In this document: one piece after another, positions 28,643 through 37,695 of the stretch
Numbering within the stretch: the stretch's first letter is position 1
Layout: every line of letters starts with the position of its first letter
DNA from: Comamonadaceae bacterium
GTDB lineage: Bacteria > Pseudomonadota > Gammaproteobacteria > Burkholderiales > Burkholderiaceae_C
NCBI GenBank assembly: GCA_003599455.1
Contig: QZKF01000054.1
Location: forward strand, 1-64,000
DNA length: 64,000 nt
Direction: 5' to 3'
The notes under the pieces: generated by a model
Seen by the model: the letters and a program-made list of their open reading frames with translations, nothing else
The model's database searches: none
What the model was told of the DNA's origin: nothing
Program-made: the position numbers and the translations under genes

Positions 28643-29647
28643 TCAGTCAAAAAGATCGAGCAGCTGGCGCGCTGCGGTGCTGGCGGGCAAGGTGCCAGCG
28701 AGCACGCGCTGCGTGGCGTTGTCCAGGGCGGCACGCACCTTGGGGTGCGCGCGAAAACGTTGCTTGAGCCCGGCGTCGATGCGCTCCCACATCCAGGCGC
28801 GGGCCTGCTGCTGGCGGCGCGCGGCGAGCTGGCCGTTGCCGGCCTGCAGCGCGCGAAAGCGTGACACCTCGGCCCAGAACGCATCAACACCCCGGCCCAG
28901 CAAGGCGCTGAGCTGGATCACCTGCGGGTGCCAGATGCGTTCGTCGTGGTGCGCGTGCTCGGGATGGCCGTGCAGGCCCAGCAGGCGCAGCGACGAGGTG
29001 ATCTGCGCCCGCGCGTGCGTGGCGGCGTCGGGGTCGAGGTCGGCCTTGTTGATGACCACCAGGTCGGCGAGCTCCATCACGCCCTTCTTGATCGCCTGCA
29101 GGTCGTCGCCCGCGTTGGGCAGCTGCATCAGCACGAACATGTCGGTCATGCCGCTCACGGCCGTCTCGCTCTGGCCCACGCCCACGGTCTCGACGATCAC
29201 GATGTCGTAGCCCGCCGCCTCGCAGACCAGCATGGCCTCGCGCGTCTTCTCGGCCACGCCGCCCAGCGTGCCGCTGCTCGGGCTGGGGCGGATGTAGGCC
29301 TGCTCGTGCACCGAGAGCTTTTCCATGCGCGTCTTGTCGCCCAGGATCGAGCCGCCCGACACCGTGCTGGAAGGATCGACGGTGAGCACCGCCACGCGGT
29401 GACCTTTGTCGATGAGGTACAGCCCCAGCGCCTCGATGAAGGTGCTCTTGCCCACGCCGGGCACGCCGCTGATGCCCAGGCGGAAGGCTTTGCCGGTGTG
29501 CGGCAGCAAGGCGGTGAGCAGCTCGTCGCCCTGCGCGCGGTGGTCGGCGCGGGTGGACTCGAGCAGCGTGATGGCCTTGGCCATGGCGCGGCGCTGCCCG
29601 GCGGGATCGCCGTGCACGATGCCGTCCAGCAGCACCGAAGGGGTCAC
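28643..29647 (-). CDS. meaB: Methylmalonyl-CoA mutase-associated GTPase MeaB
   Basis: A 334-residue G3E P-loop GTPase (ArgK/MeaB). Walker A is GVPGVGKS at residues 61-68. [16 protein letters not shown] and [10 protein letters not shown] are switch-region motifs, and NKAD is the guanine-specificity motif. It chaperones methylmalonyl-CoA mutase by gating delivery of intact adenosylcobalamin and protecting against inactivation. The start is GTG at 29647, which overlaps the mutase stop (GTGA), so translation is probably coupled. An upstream ATG in this frame would run into the mutase coding region and is rejected. Confidence 0.93.
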   Translation of the reverse strand: MTPSVLLDGIVHGDPAGQRRAMAKAITLLESTRADHRAQGDELLTALLPHTGKAFRLGISGVPGVGKSTFIEALGLYLIDKGHRVAVLTVDPSSTVSGGSILGDKTRMEKLSVHEQAYIRPSPSSGTLGGVAEKTREAMLVCEAAGYDIVIVETVGVGQSETAVSGMTDMFVLMQLPNAGDDLQAIKKGVMELADLVVINKADLDPDAATHARAQITSSLRLLGLHGHPEHAHHDERIWHPQVIQLSALLGRGVDAFWAEVSRFRALQAGNGQLAARRQQQARAWMWERIDAGLKQRFRAHPKVRAALDNATQRVLAGTLPASTAARQLLDLFD

Positions 29648-31800
29648 CCGAGCGCCTTCTTGATCTGCTCCAGCACGTCCTTCGCGCTGGCGGGAATGGG
29701 GGTGCCCGGGCCGTAGATGCCCTTGACGCCGGCCTCGTAGAGCATCTCGTAGTCCTGGCGCGGAATCACGCCGCCCACGAACACGATGATGTCGTTGGCG
29801 CCCTGCTTCTTCAGCTCGGCGATGATGGCCGGCACCAGGGTCTTGTGGCCGGCCGCGAGCGTGGACACGCCCACCGCGTGCACGTCGTTCTCGATCGCCT
29901 GGCGCGCGCACTCCTCGGGTGTCTGGAACAGCGGGCCCATGTCGACGTCGAAGCCGAGGTCCGCAAACGCCGTGGCCACCACCTTGGCGCCGCGGTCGTG
30001 GCCGTCCTGGCCGAGCTTGCTGATCATCACGCGCGGGCGCCGCCCCTGGGCCTCGGCGAAGGCGTTGATCTCGGTCTTGAGGGCGTCCCAGCCCTCGGCG
30101 GAATCGTAGGCAGCTGCATACACACCGGTCACCTTTTGCGTATCGGCGCGGTGGCGCCCGTAAACCTTCTCCAGCGCATCGCTCACCTCACCCACGGTGG
30201 CGCGCAGGCGCATGGCCTGGATCGTCAGGCCGAGCAGGTTGCCCTCGCCGCTGTCGGCGGCGGCGGTCAGCGCGTCCAGCGCGGCCTGCACCTTCGCGCC
30301 ATCGCGCGTGGCCTTGATCTGCTTCAGTCGCGTGATCTGCCCTTCGCGCACCGCCACGTTGTCGATGTCGCGCGCCTCGATCGCGTCCTCGGTCTTGAGC
30401 TTGTATTTGTTGACGCCGACGATCACGTCCTTGCCGGAGTCGATGCGCGCCTGCTTCTCGGCCGCAGCGGCCTCGATCTTGAGCTTGGCCCAGCCGCTGT
30501 CCACGGCCTTGGTCATGCCGCCCATGGCCAGCACTTCCTCGATGATGGCCCAGGCCTTGTCGGCCATTTCCTGCGTCAGGCTCTCCATCATGTAGCTGCC
30601 GGCCCAAGGGTCGACCACGTTCGTGATGTGGGTCTCTTCCTGGATGATGAGCTGCGTGTTGCGCGCGATGCGGGCGCTGAACTCGGTGGGCAGCGCGATG
30701 GCTTCGTCGAAGCTGTTGGTGTGCAGGCTCTGCGTGCCGCCGAACACCGCGGCCATGGCCTCGATGGTGGTGCGCACCACGTTGTTGTAGGGGTCCTGCT
30801 CGGTGAGGCTCCAGCCCGAGGTCTGGCAGTGCGTGCGCAGCATCAGGCTCTTGGGCTTCTTCGCGTTGAAGCCCTTCATGATGCGCGTCCACAGCAGGCG
30901 CGCGGCGCGCATCTTGGCGATCTCCAGGTAGAAGTTCATGCCGATCGCCCAGAAGAAACTCAGGCGCCCGGCGAACTCGTCCACGTCCATGCCCTTGGCG
31001 ATCGCGGTCTTCACGTACTCCTGGCCGTCGGCCAGCGTAAAAGCCAGCTCCAGCGCCTGGTTGGCGCCGGCTTCCTGCATGTGGTACCCGCTGATGCTGA
31101 TCGAGTTGAACTTGGGCATGTGGCCGGCCGTGTACTCGATGATGTCGCCGATGATGCGCATGCTCGGCTCGGGCGGGTAGATGTAGGTGTTGCGGACCAT
31201 GAACTCCTTGAGGATGTCGTTCTGGATCGTTCCGCTCAGCTGATCCTGCGCCACGCCCTGCTCTTCGGCCGCCACCACGTAGCCCGCCAGCACCGGCAGC
31301 ACCGCGCCGTTCATGGTCATGGAGACCGACACCTTGTCCAGCGGGATCTGGTCGAACAGCACCTTCATGTCTTCCACGCTGTCGATCGCCACGCCGGCCT
31401 TGCCCACGTCGCCGGTCACGCGCGGGTGGTCGCTGTCGTAGCCGCGGTGGGTGGCCAGGTCGAACGCGACCGACACGCCCTGCCCGCCAGCGGCCAGGGC
31501 CTTGCGGTAGAAGGCGTTGCTTTCCTCGGCGGTGGAGAAGCCCGCGTACTGGCGGATCGTCCAGGGCCGCACCGCATACATGGTGGCCTGCGGTCCGCGG
31601 ATGAAGGGCTCGAAACCCGGCAGCGTGTCGGTGTGCGGCAGGCCGGCCGTGTCCTGGGCGGTGTAGAGCGGCTTGACGCGGATGCCGTCGGGCGTCACCC
31701 AGTCCAGCGCGGACACGTCGCCCCCGGGGGCGGACTTGCGGGCCGCCTGGGCCCAGGCTTCCAGGGTGGCGGGGGCGAATTCGGGCTGTTTCTGGCTCAT
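29644..31800 (-). CDS. scpA: Methylmalonyl-CoA mutase
   Basis: A 718-residue single-chain mutase. The N-terminal substrate-binding barrel includes the [20 protein letters not shown] segment, and the C-terminal cobalamin domain has the DGHDRG motif at residues 599-604, with H601 as the expected cobalt ligand. It converts (R)-methylmalonyl-CoA to succinyl-CoA for entry to the citric acid cycle. It is the first gene of the operon followed by meaB, pccB and pccA. A well-spaced promoter with a palindromic operator lies directly upstream, divergent from a GntR regulator. Confidence 0.95.
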   Translation of the reverse strand: MSQKQPEFAPATLEAWAQAARKSAPGGDVSALDWVTPDGIRVKPLYTAQDTAGLPHTDTLPGFEPFIRGPQATMYAVRPWTIRQYAGFSTAEESNAFYRKALAAGGQGVSVAFDLATHRGYDSDHPRVTGDVGKAGVAIDSVEDMKVLFDQIPLDKVSVSMTMNGAVLPVLAGYVVAAEEQGVAQDQLSGTIQNDILKEFMVRNTYIYPPEPSMRIIGDIIEYTAGHMPKFNSISISGYHMQEAGANQALELAFTLADGQEYVKTAIAKGMDVDEFAGRLSFFWAIGMNFYLEIAKMRAARLLWTRIMKGFNAKKPKSLMLRTHCQTSGWSLTEQDPYNNVVRTTIEAMAAVFGGTQSLHTNSFDEAIALPTEFSARIARNTQLIIQEETHITNVVDPWAGSYMMESLTQEMADKAWAIIEEVLAMGGMTKAVDSGWAKLKIEAAAAEKQARIDSGKDVIVGVNKYKLKTEDAIEARDIDNVAVREGQITRLKQIKATRDGAKVQAALDALTAAADSGEGNLLGLTIQAMRLRATVGEVSDALEKVYGRHRADTQKVTGVYAAAYDSAEGWDALKTEINAFAEAQGRRPRVMISKLGQDGHDRGAKVVATAFADLGFDVDMGPLFQTPEECARQAIENDVHAVGVSTLAAGHKTLVPAIIAELKKQGANDIIVFVGGVIPRQDYEMLYEAGVKGIYGPGTPIPASAKDVLEQIKKALG

Positions 31801-31837
31801 GGCGGAAGTTCGGTTGGGCGGGTTCGAAACCGTCTGG

Positions 31838-31867
31838 ATTTTACATCATTCATAATTATTGATGCAA
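31838..31867 (-). promoter_or_regulatory. Promoter of the mutase operon
   Basis: On the minus strand TTGCAT (31862-31867) and TAAAAT (31838-31843) are 18 bp apart. The spacer is AT-rich and is filled by the palindrome described at 31844-31864. Confidence 0.65.
31844..31864. promoter_or_regulatory. Candidate GntR operator between mutase and regulator
   Basis: An inverted repeat CATCA-N11-TGATG lies exactly between the -35 and -10 of the mutase promoter. It also overlaps the -35 (TTGATG, 31859-31864) of a plus-strand promoter whose -10 is TACAAT at 31884-31889. A protein bound here could repress both directions. The adjacent GntR gene is the obvious candidate. Confidence 0.55.
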
Positions 31868-31929
31868 AATATTCCTACCGGCTTACAATCGGCCGGCTGC
31901 CACCGCCCTTGAACGTCCTGATACAGACC

Positions 31930-32565
31930 ATGTCCGCCCAGTCGCTTTCGCCCCGCGCCCTCTACGAAGAAGTGGCCGAACTGCTGCGCCAGCGCATCTT
32001 CCGGCGCGAGCTCGAGCCCGGCAGCTGGATCGACGAACTCAAGATCGCCGAGGAGTACGGCATCAGCCGCACCCCCCTGCGCGAGGCGCTCAAGGTGCTG
32101 GCCGCCGAAGGCCTGGTCACGATGAAGGTGCGGCGCGGCGCCTACGTGACCGAAGTGTCCGAGAAAGACCTGGCCGATGTCTACCACCTGCTGGCCCTGC
32201 TCGAATCGGACGCCGCCGGCGTGGTGGCCGAGCGCGCCAGCGACGAGGAGCTGGCCGGCCTGCAGGCCCTGCACGAGGAACTGGAAGCCGCGTTGGGCGA
32301 GCGCGACCGCTTCTTCGCGCTCAACGAGCAGTTCCACATGCGCGTGCTCGAACTCGCGCGCAACCGCTGGCGCGAGCAGATGGTGGCCGACCTGCGCAAG
32401 GTGATGAAGCTCAACCGCCACAACTCGCTGCTCAAGAGCGGGCGCATCGAGGAGTCGCTGGCCGAGCACCGCGCCATCGTGGCCGCGCTCATGCAGCGCA
32501 ACGCGGCGCTCACCGCGCAGCGCATGCGCGAGCATTTCCAGAACGGGCTGGAAGCCGCGGCCTGA
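31930..32565 (+). CDS. GntR-family transcriptional regulator (FadR subfamily)
   Basis: A 211-residue regulator. The N-terminal winged helix-turn-helix (ELKIAEEYGISRTPLREALKVL, about residues 35-56) is followed by an all-helical FCD ligand domain with His and Asp/Glu residues typical of acyl or carboxylate sensing. Divergent from the propionyl-CoA/methylmalonyl-CoA operon and with a palindrome between them, it probably controls that operon and itself. The ligand might be methylmalonyl-CoA or a related acid, which is inference. Confidence 0.88.
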   Translation: MSAQSLSPRALYEEVAELLRQRIFRRELEPGSWIDELKIAEEYGISRTPLREALKVLAAEGLVTMKVRRGAYVTEVSEKDLADVYHLLALLESDAAGVVAERASDEELAGLQALHEELEAALGERDRFFALNEQFHMRVLELARNRWREQMVADLRKVMKLNRHNSLLKSGRIEESLAEHRAIVAALMQRNAALTAQRMREHFQNGLEAAA

Positions 32566-32681
32566 ACCCCGCCGCTTCACCGGGCGCAAGGCTGTGGCAA
32601 CGAGCCGCTGGTAGATTCCAGCGATCACCGGGTGCGCCCCAGGGCGACCCGGCCCTCCCTCAACCCACTGGAACCCTATCG

Positions 32682-33572
32682 ATGTCCCTCGCCCCACCCG
32701 CCCAGCCCGGCATCCTGCAACCCGTGCCCGCTCAGGCGCGCTACCTCACCTGCCAGCTGCGCGTGGGCGCCGAGCCGCGCGCCGTGCTGCGCGCGCTGGC
32801 CGCGCTCGCCGACGGCGAATCCATCGTGGTGGGCCTGGGCGAATCGCTGGTGCGTGAACTCGGGGCGCAGGTGCCCGGCCTGAAAAGTTTCTGCGGCATC
32901 GCCGGCGCGCGCATCAAGCTGCCCGCCACGCCGGCCGATCTGTGGATCTGGCTGCGCGGCCCGGACCGCGGTGACCTGCTGATCCGCAGCCGCCACCTGC
33001 AGGCCCTGCTGGCCCCGGCGTTCGACGTGCAGCTCATCACCGACGCCTTCAACCACAACAACGGCCGCGACCTCACCGGCTACGAGGACGGCACCGAGAA
33101 CCCGCAGGGCGACGAAGCACTCGCCGCGGCCCTGCTGCCCGAAGGCGCGGGCCCGCTGGCCGGCAGCAGCTTCGTGGCGGTGCAGCGCTGGCGCCACCAC
33201 ATGAGCCGCTTCGAGGCCATGCCGCGCCAGCAGCAGGACCACACCATCGGCCGCGACCGCGAGAGCAACGAAGAGCTCGACGACGCGCCCGAGTCGGCGC
33301 ATGTGAAGCGCACCGCGCAGGAGAGCTTCGACCCCGAGGCCTTCGTGTTGCGCCGCTCCATGCCCTGGGCCGAGGGCAACGAGGGCGGCCTGGTGTTCAC
33401 CGCCTTCGGCCATTCGTTCGACGCCTACGAGGCGCTGCTGCGGCGCATGTCGGGCGCCGAGGACGGCCTGACCGACGCCCTCTTCAGCTTCACCGAGCCC
33501 GAGACCGGCGCCTACTTCTGGTGCCCGCCGGTGCACCAGGGCCGCATCGACCTGCGCGCGCTCGGGCTCTGA
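32682..33572 (+). CDS. Dyp-type peroxidase
   Basis: A 296-residue dye-decolorising peroxidase of the YfeX-like class B size. The GXXDG motif is present in GYEDGTENP, with the distal Asp, and the proximal heme histidine is probably in SAHVKRTAQ. It has no signal peptide, so it is cytoplasmic or encapsulin-loaded, but there is no obvious C-terminal encapsulin targeting peptide and no encapsulin gene nearby. It would oxidise phenolic or porphyrin-like substrates with H2O2. It is a single gene, convergent with the alpha/beta hydrolase with 3 bp between stops. Confidence 0.88.
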   Translation: MSLAPPAQPGILQPVPAQARYLTCQLRVGAEPRAVLRALAALADGESIVVGLGESLVRELGAQVPGLKSFCGIAGARIKLPATPADLWIWLRGPDRGDLLIRSRHLQALLAPAFDVQLITDAFNHNNGRDLTGYEDGTENPQGDEALAAALLPEGAGPLAGSSFVAVQRWRHHMSRFEAMPRQQQDHTIGRDRESNEELDDAPESAHVKRTAQESFDPEAFVLRRSMPWAEGNEGGLVFTAFGHSFDAYEALLRRMSGAEDGLTDALFSFTEPETGAYFWCPPVHQGRIDLRALGL

Positions 33573-33575
33573 GGC

Positions 33576-34474
33576 TCAGGCCCAGAACGGGTCGAGCTGC
33601 GCGGTGAAGGCCGCGAGGTCTTCGAAGTACGGCAGGGCGCCGCCCTCGATGGCGTGGAAGCGCCAGTTGGCGCGCCGCTCCACCGTGGCCTTGCCCTGGT
33701 AGTCGGTGAAATCGCCGCGCGTGGCCATGCTCACCCACACCGGGCAGTCGAGGGCTTCATACAGCGTGTTGATGTCGGCGCTGAAAAGGAAGGCCGATAC
33801 AAAGTACAGCGGCGCGTGCTTCGCGCCCGGCTGGCGCGTGGTCAGCACCGCGTACCGCCACAGGGCCTCGTCGATGCGTTTCGAGCCCCAGGTGCGCTGC
33901 AGGAAATAGCGGATCACGCCGGGGCGGGTCAGCGTGTTGTAGATGCCGTCGGACCAGAATGGGCGCGTCAGCAGGCGGTACAGCCAGGGCTGGCCCAGCG
34001 TGCTGCCCGGTAGCCCGTAGCGGCGCCGGGCGCGGCTGAAACCGGTGGGGCTCACCAGCGCGATGCGGCGCAACTTCTGCGGCGCCTCGCGCTGCGCACG
34101 CGCCACGAACTCGCCCGCCAGCGACACACCCAGCACATCCACCGCCGCCACACCCTGCTCGCGGCACATCAGGTCCACCACGGCGTGCAGCGCGTCCGTC
34201 ATGAGGCGTGGGGTGTAGGCGCGGTCGCTGCGCTCCGAATGGCCGAAGCCCGGCAGGTCCAGGGCGTACACGGCGCGCGTGCCGCGGTGGTGCTGGAACA
34301 GCGGCGCGACCTCGGCCACCGAGCCCGCCGCGTTCACGCTGTGCACCAGCAGCAGCGGCGGCAGCGCGCCGGTCCCACCCTCGGGGCCGGCCCGGTACAC
34401 CGCGACGCGGCCGGCCGGCGTGTCGTGCAGGCGCATATCGGCCGGCACCGCCGGTGGCAGGGTCGGCGGGTGGT

Positions 34475-34478
<4 letters not shown>
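33576..34478 (-). CDS. Alpha/beta-fold hydrolase
   Basis: A 300-residue alpha/beta hydrolase. The nucleophile elbow is GVSLAGE. LLLVHSVNAAGS replaces the usual HG oxyanion segment, and the DLPGFGHSERSDR block is typical of the family. The terminal His is probably the one in NWRFHAIEGG. The start codon overlaps the dusA stop (ATGA), indicating coupling to dusA. The substrate is unknown. No lid domain is obvious. Confidence 0.82.
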
Positions 34479-35512
<1,034 letters not shown>

Positions 35513-35644
35513 TTGGTTTTGCAGAGCTTCAGGTCATGTGCGGATGAAAGTGCACACGAAAGCCCACATTCTCCCAGCTACCGGGTGGCAAGTGGCGCGC
35601 ACGGGTAAGTCGCACTGGACTCCAGTCCTGGCTACCGACGAACT

Positions 35645-36007
35645 CTAGGGACCGGGGTGAAGGAGTCGCCGAGCCAATCCATTTGGATGCCATTTACCAA
35701 GCGCGACTTGGCGGCGCACCCGCTCACGATGTACCACAGGCGTTGGGGGCTTGGCGCGCTTATGACGCGTGTGGTTGCAACGCGCGCACGCGGCAACGAT
35801 GTTTTCTCGAGTGTCTCGCCCGCCTTCGCATTGGGGAATCAGATGCTCCGCTGTGCATTGGAGCGGCATTGCCTCCCGCTCACTCAGACCGAATGGCTCC
35901 GTCAACTCTTGTGGGACATACAGCCACATGGAGAGGCTGCAGTAATAGCACTGACCGCCCTGCGCGATATAGGCCTTGTAACGTGATTTGGCTAAGGTAT
36001 TTGGCAT
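35645..36007 (-). CDS. HNH endonuclease (island cargo)
   Basis: A 120-residue HNH nuclease. A zinc knuckle CYYC lies near residue 20, the HNH core is CTAEHLIPQCEGGRDTRENI, and a second knuckle is CARCNHTRHK. The metal-binding His is in EHL. The start at MPNTLAKSRYKAY is preceded by CGGAG. It is shorter than homing or restriction HNH proteins that carry DNA-binding domains, so it is likely a small mobile or defence-associated nuclease. It sits in lower-GC DNA flanked by dusA and PutAbiC and is transcribed toward dusA. Confidence 0.82.
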   Translation of the reverse strand: MPNTLAKSRYKAYIAQGGQCYYCSLSMWLYVPQELTEPFGLSEREAMPLQCTAEHLIPQCEGGRDTRENIVAACARCNHTRHKRAKPPTPVVHRERVRRQVALGKWHPNGLARRLLHPGP

Positions 36008-36249
36008 GGGGAACTCCGTGATTGAAGGGTTCCCCGCTGTCCCGTATCGGGCTAAGGCGGGCATCGTCGCTTGAAGCGTATCGATGAGCTGGTCCGTATT
36101 GGTTGTCCAGCGGTGTCGGGCGACCGCCCAACAGCACCGCGATTTTGACTTGACCTTCGACCGTTGTCGAGCCCCCTGAACTCGATGGAGACGCGCACGA
36201 CAATACATGACCGAATACGGGCATGAGAACGATCTGATGGAGGGCAGCG

Positions 36250-37062
36250 ATGAGCACCGAAAATTCGAAAGCCACTAGGGAAGCGCCACGGGTTTGGTGG
36301 ATTCTGGGCATCCTGCTTGGGGTACTTTTGCTGCTCGGTTTGAACTGGTGGCTATTGCACGGGGCTAACGACCGCGGCACCTTCGGCGACATGTTCGGGG
36401 GAGTAAACGCTCTATTCAGCGGCGCCGCGTTCTCGGTGCTGGCCTACACCCTGCTGCTGCAACGCTACGAGCTCAAGCTGCAACGCGAAGAACTGGCGGC
36501 CACTCGGACCGAGCTGGAAGCGCAGCGCCACCAGATGACATCCCAGGCAAACACGCTGAAGCTCCAGCAGTTCGAGAACACGTTTTTTCAGCTGATCAAG
36601 GGGCATGGCGACATCATTCGGAACATGGCTGTCTGGGAAAACCGAGAAATCCTAGGTCGGGCCTGTTTCCCTCATTTCATAGGGCATCTAAGGGGCAACT
36701 ACACACGCCTTGGTGGGGAGCAAGCTGAGCGCATTGAATTTGCGCTCAATGAGCTGTATCAAAAATACGAGTCAGAGCTAGGACACTACTTCCGTCACCT
36801 CTATCACATCCTCAAGTTCATCGATGCGCACAAGGATGTCGATAGACTCCGCTATCGCTCCTTCCTCCGAGCTCAGCTTTCCGCAGATGAGTTCACGCTG
36901 CTCTTCTACAACTGCTTGGGGCACAGAGGGGAAAAGTGCAAGCCGCTGGTAGAGAAGTACGGGATGCTAAAGCACCTGCAGCCCACTAGCCTGCTCTACA
37001 TAGACCATGCGAACTACTTCGCCAAACGGGCCTTCATGCCCACGGAATCGCTCGAAGACTGA
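36250..37062 (+). CDS. Putative phage abortive infection membrane protein (PutAbiC-type)
   Basis: A 270-residue protein. Two N-terminal hydrophobic helices lie at about residues 16-37 (WILGILLGVLLLLGLNWWLL) and 48-70 (GGVNALFSGAAFSVLAYTLLL). A short coiled coil (about 72-105) and a soluble helical domain with FENTFFQLIKGHGDIIRNM and YFRHLYHILKFID follow. This order and the FENTFFQLI segment match the PF16872 putative abortive-infection family as I know it. Such proteins are thought to stop phage spread by killing or arresting the infected cell. The GC content is about 51% over 36601-36780 by my hand count, against about 67% in neighbouring genes, consistent with acquisition. The start has GGAGGGCAGCG. 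Confidence 0.8.
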   Translation: MSTENSKATREAPRVWWILGILLGVLLLLGLNWWLLHGANDRGTFGDMFGGVNALFSGAAFSVLAYTLLLQRYELKLQREELAATRTELEAQRHQMTSQANTLKLQQFENTFFQLIKGHGDIIRNMAVWENREILGRACFPHFIGHLRGNYTRLGGEQAERIEFALNELYQKYESELGHYFRHLYHILKFIDAHKDVDRLRYRSFLRAQLSADEFTLLFYNCLGHRGEKCKPLVEKYGMLKHLQPTSLLYIDHANYFAKRAFMPTESLED

Positions 37063-37165
37063 GACCACGAGGCCCGCACGAGGTGGCTCGGACAGCGTTC
37101 TATGCAGAGGCGGCGAAGAGTTGAGACGTTGACTAGACGGCTTTCTACGCTGAGACGATTGACGT

Positions 37166-37564
37166 CTAGAGCGGCGGCCTGCACGGTTCGCCTGGTTTCC
37201 AGTCCGTCACATCGGCCCACATATGTGTGAAACCGAGCGCCGCACAGAGGTGCAGCCGATGGAAACCCTCACGCAATTCGAAGCGCGATTCGCCAGCTCG
37301 CTGAAATAGCAGCACCGCCGGCAGCGGCACGCCCTCTCGAATGGCATTCAGGATGCTGGTGCTTCGCACAACATCAGGGCGATCAATATCTGGCTTGTCA
37401 AAGTTCGGCACCCCTACCCCTCGCACAGGCGGGTCGATGAACGCGATCGCCACCAAACATTGCCCACTGCCTGGATGGGCTTCGCTCGTCGGAGTGAAGT
37501 CCTCCATGCCTGCGTTGATGACCAGGGTACGAGCTTCGGCAAGTGTCTGAGGGTCGATCGCCAT
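37166..37564 (-). CDS. ParB/sulfiredoxin-like domain protein of unknown function
   Basis: A 132-residue protein. Its second half, RESGVPLPAVLLF-like (REGVPLPAVLLFQRAG) followed by FELREGFHRLHLCAALGF, resembles the ParB/Srx N-terminal nuclease-like fold, where the G-x-HR element binds nucleotide. There is no helix-turn-helix, so it is not a partition ParB. The ATG at 37564 is a reasonable start. Two earlier in-frame codons exist with no better ribosome site. It is part of the dusA-flanked island and points toward the HNH gene. Function is not assigned. Confidence 0.68.
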   Translation of the reverse strand: MAIDPQTLAEARTLVINAGMEDFTPTSEAHPGSGQCLVAIAFIDPPVRGVGVPNFDKPDIDRPDVVRSTSILNAIREGVPLPAVLLFQRAGESRFELREGFHRLHLCAALGFTHMWADVTDWKPGEPCRPPL

Positions 37565-37635
37565 CAATGCCGACACTGCACGCAAACGGCACACGACAGC
37601 GCTACAACCCGCATAAACGTCGACTTTTCGCAACC

Positions 37636-37695
37636 ATCCATCCTCGGCGCGGCGAACAGGCGCCAAGGACTGTGGGGAATGATCTCGCCCGTCAT
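37636..37695 (-). pseudogene. Displaced 5' fragment of the original dusA
   Basis: Reading down from an ATG at 37695 gives MTGEIIP then HSPWRLFAAPRMDG, matching the DusA start FSPWRLSVAPMMDW at S-P-W-R-L, A-P and M-D. Homology then ends. The ATG overlaps the antiporter TGA (ATGA), the spacing expected of a coupled gene pair. This is best explained as the original dusA start, left behind when an element integrated into dusA. It could in principle be a chance match, but frame, position and DNA repeat agree. Confidence 0.68.
37637..37672 (+). repeat. Right imperfect direct repeat (candidate att site)
   Basis: Same orientation as 35448-35483 and 27/36 identical to it. It bounds the far side of the 2.2-kb island, within the truncated dusA fragment. 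Confidence 0.65.

Noticed and set aside
29845..32565. A plus-strand open frame running through the mutase into the GntR gene
   Set aside because: Only the last 211 codons are a real protein, with wHTH and FCD features. The rest is antisense to the mutase.
35513..35644. A tRNA gene downstream of the island boundary as attachment site
   Set aside because: No cloverleaf could be folded. The repeat evidence points to dusA itself.
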